Origin: Okeania sp. SIO1I7
GTDB lineage: Bacteria; Cyanobacteriota; Cyanobacteriia; Cyanobacteriales; Microcoleaceae
Reading direction: 5' to 3'
Length of the DNA: 64,000 bases
Assembly: GCA_010672585.1 (NCBI GenBank)
Contig: JAAHGF010000008.1
Span: 568,998 to 632,997, forward strand
Shown: positions 28,476 through 35,905 of the stretch, in pieces
How positions within the stretch are numbered: position 1 is the stretch's first letter
Layout: every line of letters starts with the position of its first letter
Position numbers and translations under genes: made by a program
Notes under the pieces: generated by a model
What the model was told of the DNA's origin: nothing
Databases searched by the model: none
What the model saw: only the letters and a program-made list of their open reading frames with translations

Positions 28476-29080
28476 AGGAGTTTATTTAACAATTAATAAT
28501 GAATAATGAATAATTAATAATTACTGAAAAATTAAGGTATAAAGCCTCTCCATTCATGGAGAAAAAAGCGGTCGTTTGCGGAGCATTCCGTTAGGATGGG
28601 ATGGATGGGTTTCCTAACCATATCCAATCGACCAAGAGAAGAAAAAAATTCCTTTTAACCCAATTCTCTTCTTTTCAAGGAGAGGTAATTCTAAATTCTA
28701 AATTCGCGCATTCTAAATTCTTGAACTCTCCTTAAAAGTGGATAGGATTGAATAATTATGAAAATTTTTATTTATTATCCCCAATCAAGGGGAGGCGCAT
28801 ACCCACAATTTTTCGGTAAAAAAACTTAAAAGTAAGCATTTACTGCGGAATGTTTGCACTTAAAAATAGTCTCAGATTTTTGTTTAGTACATCAGCACAA
28901 TAAAGAATTAAGATTTTGGTGATTTTGGCTATAATTTTTCTTGAAATGGTGATTTCCTAATCCTTAATTAAAAAGGATTTTGTATTCTACAAATTTATAT
29001 TTTATAGCTTGATTCACTAACGCCAAAATTTTAACTGTATACTAGGGACAGTTGTGTATTTTATTAACAAATCTTGAAAG
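28476..29080. other. Spacer with full family A repeat
   Basis: Bases 28488-28695 are a family A repeat with an inner module (GCGGTCG to CGACCAAG) whose small insert reads TTTGCGGAGCATTCCG. Second half (28740-29080) has another 'CCCCAATCAAGGGGAGGC' fragment and the GTAAGCATTTACTGCGGAATG short repeat (28834-28854); no gene. Confidence 0.6.
28488..28695. repeat. Family A repeat with inner module
   Basis: AT arms of AATGAATAATTAATAATT type, GCCTCTCCATTCATGGAG stem, inner module about 28568-28635, then 'CCAATTCTCTTCTTTTCAAG' and GGAGAGG. Near-identical layout to the copies at 14019, 35608 and 50570. Confidence 0.7.
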
Positions 29081-29734
29081 ATGACGAACTGGTGGGAAAA
29101 AGTTAATGTTTCGGCAGCAGTAGCAGGTGTAATTGTTGGGGTAGCAGGAATAGCTATAACATTGTGGAATCAAGAGATTAGATGCTTGATTAATTCATCA
29201 GGAAATAATTGTTCAAAAAATATTTTCTGTATGAAAAATACTAGAATACAAGCTGGGAGTAGTGAGTCTTATGATAGTGATTGGAAATGTGTAAAAGAAT
29301 CTACGACAAGTGACTGGATAGAGCTAGGAGACGACAACTTGTGGAAAAGTTACTTAGAATTTAAAGCTGAAAGTCACCTTAAATCTCCCAACACTAAAAT
29401 CTGTGCTTTTTACAGTAGATTAAGTTCTGATTCTGGTAATACAATAAAGGAAAATAAGTGCAGTGAAAAATCCAATAATTATGAGAATAAGATAGAGTTA
29501 GGAGATGATACGGGTTGGATAAATCAGAAATTGGCTTTTACTATTTCTAGTCCAAAGAATTATCAAATCTGTTTAGAGTTGTTAAAACAAGAGAAAAGGG
29601 AAAATCCCAACTTAGGAAGAAGACCTTCAACTGGCTGGATATGTAATAGTGAGAACCCTGATAATTATATTGATTTAGGTGACGATTTCAAATACTATAA
29701 TCAAGTGTTAAAATTTAAAATCATCAAGCAGTAA
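29081..29734 (+). CDS. Membrane-anchored hypothetical protein with three internal repeats
   Basis: 217 residues. Residues ~12-30 form one membrane span ('VAGVIVGVAGIAITLW'), preceded by 'TNWWEKVNVS'. The remainder holds three ~60-residue repeats, each with a Trp/Cys lead ('DWKC', 'NKC', 'GWIC') and the motif I-x-L-G-D-D followed ~7 residues later by a hydrophobic strand: 'WIELGDDNLWKSYLEF', 'KIELGDDTGWINQKLAF', 'YIDLGDDFKYYNQVLKF'. The pattern suggests three similar beta-rich modules outside the membrane. I do not recognise the family. Even number of Cys would permit disulfides. No operon partner. Confidence 0.65.
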   Translation: MTNWWEKVNVSAAVAGVIVGVAGIAITLWNQEIRCLINSSGNNCSKNIFCMKNTRIQAGSSESYDSDWKCVKESTTSDWIELGDDNLWKSYLEFKAESHLKSPNTKICAFYSRLSSDSGNTIKENKCSEKSNNYENKIELGDDTGWINQKLAFTISSPKNYQICLELLKQEKRENPNLGRRPSTGWICNSENPDNYIDLGDDFKYYNQVLKFKIIKQ

Positions 29735-29736
29735 GT

Positions 29737-29924
29737 AGGGCTTGCTGATTAAATATCAAAGTATTGACAGATATAGGTAAGTGCCTTTTTAGGTCTGTAA
29801 TACCTTGTTTTTCAGCTCTTCATACTCAAAAAGTTAGCATTTATGGCGCATAGTTGGGCAAAAAAATTACTCCCCTACTCCCCCGCTCCCCTACTCCCTA
29901 AAAAAGACTTTTTCAGCAAACCCT
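29737..29924. repeat. AGGGTTTGCTG-family MITE
   Basis: Begins AGGGCTTGCTGATTAAAT and ends AAGACTTTTTCAGCAAACCCT, imperfect inverted ends; a CCCCTACTCCC filler is inside. Related copies or ends: 44069-44286, about 38331-38521, solo ends at 4611-4621 and 45287. Confidence 0.65.
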
Positions 29925-29956
29925 AATTATTCATTAGTACCAATTTAGATTAATTC

Positions 29957-31324
29957 TTATTCATAAGAACTAAAAGCAAAATCCAAAACTTGAACAATAA
30001 AATCTACATCTGCTTTTGTAATACAAAGAGGTGGTTTAATCCGTAAAATATTACGATATAAACCACCTTTTCCAATAATTAATCCTAAATCTTTTGATAC
30101 TTCGTGAATTTGGGATGTAAGTTCAGAATTTGGTTCTTTTGTTTCCCGATTTTTAACTAAGTCAATACCAATCATTAATCCACAACCACGAACATCCCCA
30201 ATACATTCATATTTTTCTTGTAAATTCTTAAGACCTTTGAGTAAATAATCTCCTACTATAGAACAATTTTGTTGTAGATTTTCCCTTTCAATTGTCTCTA
30301 AAACTGCTTTACCTGCTGCACAAGAAACAGGATTTCCAGCAAATGTATTAAAGTGCATTTTTTGAGTAAATGCTTGAGCAATTTCAGGTGTTGTTACAAC
30401 CGCAGCAAGAGGTAATCCATTTCCAATACCTTTAGCTAAAGTGACAATATCAGGTTTAACATCCTGAAGTTCAAAACCCCAAAAACTTTTACCAGTTCGA
30501 CAAAAACCAGTTTGAATTTCATCAATAATTAATAATCCTTTTGCCTGATGAACATAATCAGATACTTTCCTTAAATATCCATCTGGATAAACTATTACTC
30601 CCCCCATTCCTTGAATAGATTCAGCAAAAAAAGCAGCAATTTTTCCGCAGGTTGCATATTGAATTATATTCTGAATTTCATCAGCATATTTATCGGCAAG
30701 ATTATTTTCATTATTATTCCAAGGACCTCTATAAACATCGGCATTTAAAGCATGATGAATCCCAAAATTATGAGGAGGATAATATTTCCAACTGCTTTGA
30801 GATGTTAATCCCATTGTATTACCACCCATACCATGATATCCATTGCGCAGAGTAATTATCTCAAAATTTTCAGTATAAACCCTCGCCATTAACATTGCTA
30901 AATCATTAGCCTCTGAACCAGAATTAACAAAATAAACCATCGACAAATCATCTGGCATTTTATCTACTAACATTTTGCTATATTCAGCAATTGTTGGATG
31001 TAGATAAAGTGTGGTTAAATGTTGCAATTTTGCTGATTGTTCTTGTACAGCTTTAACAACATGAGGATGAGAATGACCAACATTAATTGTTGCTATTCCT
31101 GCAAAGGCGTCTAAATAACGTTTCCCTGTCTCATCAAAAACGTATTGCATTGAGCCTTCTACAATCATAATTGGTTGTTTATAGTAGGTAGCAACAACTG
31201 GATTTATGTATTGTTTTCTTAATTCAATTACTTCTTGTTTTGAAATACCAATATATGGAGTAGGTTGATAATTATACGGTGGAAGAGATGGTCTATTTTG
31301 GGAAAGCATTTGATTATTAATCAT
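29957..31324 (-). CDS. Class III PLP aminotransferase, alanine-glyoxylate/AGXT2-like
   Basis: 455 residues. PLP lysine lies in 'TLAKGIGNGLPLAAV'; cofactor-binding 'NSGSEANDLA' and 'IIDEIQTGFCRTGKSFWGFE' are present, so the enzyme should be active. The N-terminal 'YLDAFAGIATINVGHSHPHV' and overall length resemble AGXT2/4-aminobutyrate-type enzymes; the amino donor is not certain. It is last in the minus-strand cluster with the GNAT, methyltransferases and carboxyethylornithine-synthase-like dehydrogenase. A fossil of a second copy of its N-terminal coding region lies at 32845-33165. Inference: it interconverts an amino acid and keto acid for the cluster's product. Confidence 0.85.
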   Translation of the reverse strand: MINNQMLSQNRPSLPPYNYQPTPYIGISKQEVIELRKQYINPVVATYYKQPIMIVEGSMQYVFDETGKRYLDAFAGIATINVGHSHPHVVKAVQEQSAKLQHLTTLYLHPTIAEYSKMLVDKMPDDLSMVYFVNSGSEANDLAMLMARVYTENFEIITLRNGYHGMGGNTMGLTSQSSWKYYPPHNFGIHHALNADVYRGPWNNNENNLADKYADEIQNIIQYATCGKIAAFFAESIQGMGGVIVYPDGYLRKVSDYVHQAKGLLIIDEIQTGFCRTGKSFWGFELQDVKPDIVTLAKGIGNGLPLAAVVTTPEIAQAFTQKMHFNTFAGNPVSCAAGKAVLETIERENLQQNCSIVGDYLLKGLKNLQEKYECIGDVRGCGLMIGIDLVKNRETKEPNSELTSQIHEVSKDLGLIIGKGGLYRNILRIKPPLCITKADVDFIVQVLDFAFSSYE

Positions 31325-31343
31325 CTAAACATTGGCTTTGATT

Positions 31344-32095
31344 TTATTTTTTTGTATACATATAATATTCCCCATCAGGAGATGTATTCAGAAATTCAAA
31401 TCCTGCTTCAGAAAACATTTCTTGACTAGAATCATAATCCATCATTCAACAATTAATAATTCATTATTAATTATTAATTATTAATTATTAATTATTAATT
31501 ATTAATTATTACCTCTCCTTGAAAAGAAGAGGATTGCTCAAAGGAAAATTTTTCTTTATTATCCCCTTAAAAGGGGAGGCTTTAAACCATAATTTTTCGG
31601 TAAAAGTTTGAGATTTTGCCGATCGACTATTTCACCATTTTTCTCAAAGGATATATTAATATCTAAATATTCTTGTCCATTTTCTGTTTTCCGTTCGGCT
31701 TTTGGATAATAAATAACTCCACTCTTAAGTTCAGTGTTCATATACGCTTTAAAATTAACAATACTTAAGACAAATAAGCCTGATTCTTGGAGGTGTTTTG
31801 CAATACGTTTTAAAGCTTTCAGATTATCCTCTCTACTCAAAAGATGGCTAGCAAAAACATTTTCCTTGGGATCGTACATAAAAAAGAAAGCTCCACCTCT
31901 TGAATATATAAATTCAAAGTCTTGCTCCAAATTCAAATCTAGAACATCTTATACATAAAAATGAACTCGATCTTCCGATCCCAGTTTAGCTTTTGCTTGT
32001 TCTATTAAAGGTGCGCTATTATCTATTCCCCAAATCTCTTCAAAACTGAAATTTATCACCGAAATAATATTGACGCACTAAGCTAAGTATTTTGT
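31344..32095 (-). pseudogene. SAM methyltransferase broken by a stop and a repeat insertion
   Basis: Reading in the minus direction: 'EEIWGIDNSAPLIEQAKAKL' (SAM-site region), a TAA stop replacing Gln near 31952, 'DVLDLNLEQDFEFIYSRGGAF', then 'VDRQNLKLLPKNYG', where a family A repeat (31441-31612) interrupts; beyond it 'MMDYDSSQEMFSEAGFEF' and 'YYMYTKK' give the true C-terminus and stop at 31344. The order matches the intact methyltransferases at 32127 and 34114. The central 125-codon open stretch (31559-31936) is not a gene of its own. The N-terminal ~50 residues are missing or frameshifted. Confidence 0.8.
31441..31612. repeat. Family A repeat (short form) inside the methyltransferase pseudogene
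   Basis: Runs of ATTAATT, then 'ACCTCTCCTTGAAAAGAAG', 'CCCCTTAAAAGGGGAGGCTT' and 'TTTTTCGGTAAA'; lacks the inner GCGGTCG module. Gene sequence resumes on both sides, so this is an insertion into a once-continuous coding region. Confidence 0.8.
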
Positions 32096-32126
32096 TAGTC
32101 ATTATGAAAATATTGTGTTTAAATTT

Positions 32127-32840
32127 TTAAGGAGTTTTTTGATAGGTATAATATTTTCCTGCCTTGATATCTTTTTCGATAAACCCAGCTTTTTCTAACA
32201 TCATCTTACAAGTTTGATAACTGAGTAATTTAAGCTTTACTGTTTCTTGCGCTAATAACTTTTCATTTTGATAAAAAAGATAATTGAGAAGAGCATAATG
32301 TTCATTTTCAATTAATTCAGTAGTGGCAATTTTTTTATGAACAATACCATTATCCAATTCTACTAAACTATTTCCATAAGCATTAGAACAACTAATTATT
32401 AGTAAACCTCCTGGTTGAAGATGTTTAGCAACACAATTAAAGCTTTTCTGTATATCTTCAGAACTAAAAATATGACTACCGAGCATTATTTCTGATTCAG
32501 TATTAATAAACGTCCAAGCACCACCACGAGAGTAAGCAACATCGAATTTTTTACCAACATCTAATTCAGAAACACTTTGACAATATAAATCAACTTTTTC
32601 TCCTAATCTTTTTTGAGCTTCTTCTAATAAAGGTTCACTGGTATCAATTCCAGTTATTTTGTAAGCAGGTTCAATTTGGAGTAAATTTTCTACTATTAAA
32701 CCAGTACCTATTCCGATATCCAATAAATCTCTAGCTTCCCCTATAACTTGAGCAAGTTCAGTAGCAATTTGATCATAGTTTCTATATTGTGGGACACACT
32801 GATCGTAAAATTTAGCAAGTCCTTGATATTGATCGTTCAT
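32127..32840 (-). CDS. Class I SAM-dependent methyltransferase (copy 2)
   Basis: 237 residues from the ATG at 32840 ('[13 protein letters not shown]'); the frame opens at 32849 but its first three codons belong to the aminotransferase fossil, and the sister gene starts at the same MNDQ. Motif I '[14 protein letters not shown]', the acidic residue after strand 2 ('[15 protein letters not shown]') and '[15 protein letters not shown]' are typical of class I enzymes. About 85-90% identical to the copy at 34114-34824. Shared '[19 protein letters not shown]' is a family-specific stretch. Likely co-transcribed with the dehydrogenase upstream. Substrate unknown, presumably the cluster's amino acid or derivative. 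Confidence 0.85.
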   Translation of the reverse strand: MNDQYQGLAKFYDQCVPQYRNYDQIATELAQVIGEARDLLDIGIGTGLIVENLLQIEPAYKITGIDTSEPLLEEAQKRLGEKVDLYCQSVSELDVGKKFDVAYSRGGAWTFINTESEIMLGSHIFSSEDIQKSFNCVAKHLQPGGLLIISCSNAYGNSLVELDNGIVHKKIATTELIENEHYALLNYLFYQNEKLLAQETVKLKLLSYQTCKMMLEKAGFIEKDIKAGKYYTYQKTP

Positions 32841-32844
32841 TTCC

Positions 32845-33165
32845 TGCAAAAGTATCTAAATAATGTTTACCTGTTTCATCAAAAACATATTGCATCAAAC
32901 CTTCAACAATCATAATGGGTTGTTGATAGTAAGCATTCAGCCGTCAGCTATCAGCCATCAGCTATTGCTTTTAGTTTGAGATAAAAGCTTTACTGAATTG
33001 AATTATAATTTATACTACGCCTAAAAGCTGGCTTTAAAGTCTATATTAATAAAACTCTCTGCTTTTACAGCTAATAGCTGAAGGCTTACGGTAGAAACAA
33101 TTGGATTTATTATATATCTATTGTTTTCTTAATTCAATTACTTGTGGCTTTACAGGAATCACTGT
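32845..33165 (-). pseudogene. Fossil of an aminotransferase N-terminal region, split by another repeat
   Basis: Minus-strand reading gives 'KPQVIELRKQ' (about 33165-33115) and '[20 protein letters not shown]' then '[10 protein letters not shown]' (32940-32850), matching residues ~28-75 of the intact enzyme at 29957-31324. A 148-bp insert (32937-33084) rich in CAGCTATCAGC-type repeats with CTTCAGC/GCTGAAGG inverted ends separates the two parts. The fossil abuts methyltransferase copy 2 with no gap. Confidence 0.8.
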
Positions 33166-34081
33166 ACCAATAGCTCATAGGTTTGATCCAAAAATGTTTA
33201 GCATAACCTTCGCTAATCCCTGTACTGCTTTCTCTATACAGCAGAGAAGGGGAATTGTCAACCACATAAAATGTATGACCTCGATCGTCTTGATAGATAG
33301 GATTTCCTATTTTTGTTGCACGAGTACCTTGAATTGCTCTGCCAGTATCTGCTGCTGCATCAATAATCCAACCTGTAGATTTCATGGAATCAAGCATTTC
33401 AAAAGTAACAATGGGTGCATCTCCTTGAGCTATCTCCACTGTATTGATAAAAATATCATAATCTTTAAATTCTTGTCGCATTAAATCGACATTACTCCGG
33501 CGACGCAATATAGGTTCAATTCCTTTACTCAGCAAATATTTCAAGACCCCATAAGCCACATTTCCTGAGCCAAATACTGCTACTCGATCATTCTGGGTAA
33601 TTCCACCTCGCAACATAATCGCTTGCATCATTGAAGCATAACCTGCGAATATGTGATTTTCTTTTAAAAAATCTCTTGGAGTATTCAGAGTTTCTGTTTT
33701 TCCTTGAGTAATACGGATAGAGATGTCATTCTCAATATCAAATAGTCGCAGATTTTTCGGTTCAGCACAGTATTCTCGAAAATGTCTTCCTGATGCACCA
33801 AAGGGATGAATCCAACCTACAAGAGTTTGATTCTCTCTAAAGTATTGATAATCTTGGGGTTGGGGAACTTTAATGCAGTAAATTACATCAGCCCAAGCAA
33901 ATAGACTTTCGCGAGAATAACCAGCACCTTCTCCATAAACTGCGTCAGGAATATCTAAACTTTCGCCATAACCTTCTTCAAATCTGCGTTCATCCTCTGG
34001 ACTACAGTAGGATAAATGTTGTGGTAATAAACCGACTCTTTTTTCGTTAGGGAAACTGGGTTTAATGTAGCCAATTTTCAT
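33134..34081 (-). CDS. N5-(carboxyethyl)ornithine synthase-like dehydrogenase (AlaDH/PNT family)
   Basis: 315 residues. Start 'MKIGYIKPSFPNEKRVGLLP' and length match the N5-(carboxyethyl)ornithine synthase branch of the alanine dehydrogenase/transhydrogenase fold (~313 residues in Lactococcus). The NAD(P) site is 'VAVFGSGNVAYGVLKYLL' near residue 165; 'GWIHPFGASG', 'GYASMMQAIMLRGG' and 'WIIDAAADTGRAIQGT' follow the same order. Family chemistry: reductive condensation of pyruvate with an amino group to an opine-like N-(1-carboxyethyl) amino acid. It lies between two methyltransferase copies. The extreme C-terminus runs into the aminotransferase fossil. Substrate is inference. Confidence 0.75.
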   Translation of the reverse strand: MKIGYIKPSFPNEKRVGLLPQHLSYCSPEDERRFEEGYGESLDIPDAVYGEGAGYSRESLFAWADVIYCIKVPQPQDYQYFRENQTLVGWIHPFGASGRHFREYCAEPKNLRLFDIENDISIRITQGKTETLNTPRDFLKENHIFAGYASMMQAIMLRGGITQNDRVAVFGSGNVAYGVLKYLLSKGIEPILRRRSNVDLMRQEFKDYDIFINTVEIAQGDAPIVTFEMLDSMKSTGWIIDAAADTGRAIQGTRATKIGNPIYQDDRGHTFYVVDNSPSLLYRESSTGISEGYAKHFWIKPMSYWYSDSCKATSN

Positions 34082-34113
34082 GGTATTTTTTAGTTATTAT
34101 GAAAATATTGTGC

Positions 34114-34824
34114 TTAAATTTTTAAGTAGGTGTAATATTTTCCTGGGTTGATATCTCTTTCTACAAATCCTGCTTTTTCTAGCATCATTGTACAGATTTG
34201 ATGACTCAGTAATTTAAGTTTTAGTGTTTGTTGAGTTAATAACTTTTCATTTTGATAAAAAAGATAATCAAGAATAGCATAACGTTCATTTTCAATTAAT
34301 TCAGTAGTGGCAATTCTTTTATGAACAATACCATTATCCAATTCTACTAAGTTATCTCCATAAGCATTAGAACAACTAATTATTAGTAGACCTCCTGGTT
34401 GAAGATGTTTAGCAATACAATAAAAGCTTTTCTGTATATCTTCAGAACTAAAAATATGACTAGCGAGCATTGTCTCTGATTCATAATTAACAAAAGTCCA
34501 AGCACCACCACGAGAGTAAGCCACATCAAATTTTTTACCAATATCTAATTCAGAAACACTTTGACAATATAAATCAACTTTTTCTCCTAATCTTTTTTGA
34601 GCTTCTTCTAATAAAGATTCACTGGTATCAATTCCAGTTATTTTGTAGGCAGGTTCAATTTGCAGTAAATTTTCTACTATTAAACCAGTGCCTATTCCTA
34701 TATCCAATAAATCTCTACCTTCCCCTATGATTTTAGCAAGTTCGGTAGCAATTTCAGAATAGTTTCTATTTTGTTGGACAAACTTATCATAAAATTTAGC
34801 AAGTTCTTGGTATTGATCGTTCAT
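34114..34824 (-). CDS. Class I SAM-dependent methyltransferase (copy 1)
   Basis: 236 residues, 'MNDQYQELAKFYDKF' start, motif I '[14 protein letters not shown]', '[15 protein letters not shown]' and '[16 protein letters not shown]'. A near-duplicate of the gene at 32127. It ends 32 bp before the dehydrogenase start, and both genes' 3' flanks share 'TTATGAAAATATTGTG', showing that the duplication included non-coding sequence. Expected to methylate a small molecule; there is no DNA- or rRNA-methylase motif. Intact and probably active. Confidence 0.87.
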   Translation of the reverse strand: MNDQYQELAKFYDKFVQQNRNYSEIATELAKIIGEGRDLLDIGIGTGLIVENLLQIEPAYKITGIDTSESLLEEAQKRLGEKVDLYCQSVSELDIGKKFDVAYSRGGAWTFVNYESETMLASHIFSSEDIQKSFYCIAKHLQPGGLLIISCSNAYGDNLVELDNGIVHKRIATTELIENERYAILDYLFYQNEKLLTQQTLKLKLLSHQICTMMLEKAGFVERDINPGKYYTYLKI

Positions 34825-34960
34825 TTGTTCAATTTATCCTATTAAAAAATTATATTTTTTGCTAGTTTACAGCACTTTTTAAGATAGTTATTACAGTTTT
34901 GTACTAAGTTACCTAAAGTTCCAAAACTTTATATCTAATCAACTGGAAAACTGCTGTAAA

Positions 34961-35491
34961 TTAATTTAATTCTTTAGTCCATCTATTAAACTTTTCCACA
35001 GTTGGAGTATGAATATAACCATGTTTTTTAGATAAAAACTTTGCCCCTGTTTCTGTCCCCATTTCTGTAATTATTCTAGCAAAACCAGCACTTTTAGTTA
35101 CTTGATGAACTTTATCAACAATGGAATTCAGAACCTCATGGCGGAATCTTGGGTGTAATTCGATAGTAAACATCCACCCTAAATCACAATCTTCTTTCCC
35201 TTCTGGTTTATAAGTAGGAATAACAAAAAAGGCTCCCAGAATATTGTTATCTAAATCTAGTGCAATAATATGCTTTATACCTTCTTGATAAGGTTCCCTA
35301 AGATTTTTTAAAGTATGTTCTGCTGGACGAGTTCTGACAAAGTTATCATTAAACTCTGAATCTGCAAATACTCTGTATAATATTGCGTCAATCTCGTCCC
35401 AACGATTAAGAACAAATTCACTATCGACGACTTCTATTTTATAATCTCTTTTTGATTTATTTAACTCAACTTTTTTGTTTTCTTTCAGCAT
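34961..35491 (-). CDS. GNAT-fold N-acetyltransferase-like protein
   Basis: 176 residues. 'IIALDLDNNILGAFFVIPTY' and 'LGWMFTIELHPRFRHEVLNS' correspond to the beta-strands and the start of the acetyl-CoA site (R-x-x-x-G loop is degenerate: 'HPRFRHEV'), and 'ETGAKFLSKKHGYIHTP' to the usual C-terminal part. The fold call is good; the weakened pyrophosphate loop leaves catalytic acetylation open. First gene of the minus-strand cluster, 137 bp before methyltransferase copy 1, so it may act on the same product or confer self-protection. Confidence 0.65.
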   Translation of the reverse strand: MLKENKKVELNKSKRDYKIEVVDSEFVLNRWDEIDAILYRVFADSEFNDNFVRTRPAEHTLKNLREPYQEGIKHIIALDLDNNILGAFFVIPTYKPEGKEDCDLGWMFTIELHPRFRHEVLNSIVDKVHQVTKSAGFARIITEMGTETGAKFLSKKHGYIHTPTVEKFNRWTKELN

Positions 35492-35905
35492 ATAATTTGC
35501 CTTCTTGTTAATTTTACTCCCCTCAATAATTCCTGGATATCCTAATGATATATGATCGTTAGTATACCAAATTATATCAAGTCACATTAATTAACCATAA
35601 TTTAATTAATTGATAATGGATAATTGATAATTACCTCGGGTTTTAACCGTTACGGAATTGAATATAAGGAAATATTATTTCTTCTCTTGATCCATTGGAT
35701 ATGGCGAGGAGACCAGCTATTGACAGAGCAGCTCCGAATCGCGCCATCTCACCCAACGGGTGCGCTCCGCTAACGACCGCTTTTTTACCCTTAAAAGGGG
35801 AGGCTTCAAGGCGCGAATTATTTAATAATTAATAATTAATAATTAATTATTAATTATTCGGTAAGTATCTTCAGGCATTCACCAATGGTAGAAAGTGATT
35901 CCTCT
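35492..35905. other. Spacer with inverted family A repeat
   Basis: Almost all of it is the repeat at 35608-35866. The first ~110 bp upstream of the GNAT gene contain AT-rich promoter-like sequence without a clear box. Confidence 0.5.
35608..35866. repeat. Family A repeat, inverted, with enlarged inner module
   Basis: Reads as the reverse of the other copies: ATAATTACCTCGGG..., 'GGATATGGCGAGGAGACC', then an extra ~45 bp including AGCTATTGACAGAGCAGC, 'CACCCAACGGGTGCGCTCCG', GCTAACGACCGC, 'CCCTTAAAAGGGGAGGC', AT arm. The additional block suggests another small repeat landed inside the module. Confidence 0.7.

Noticed and set aside
31559-31936. Independent 125-residue protein
   Set aside because: Open part of a methyltransferase pseudogene; its C-terminal residues are encoded by the inserted repeat.
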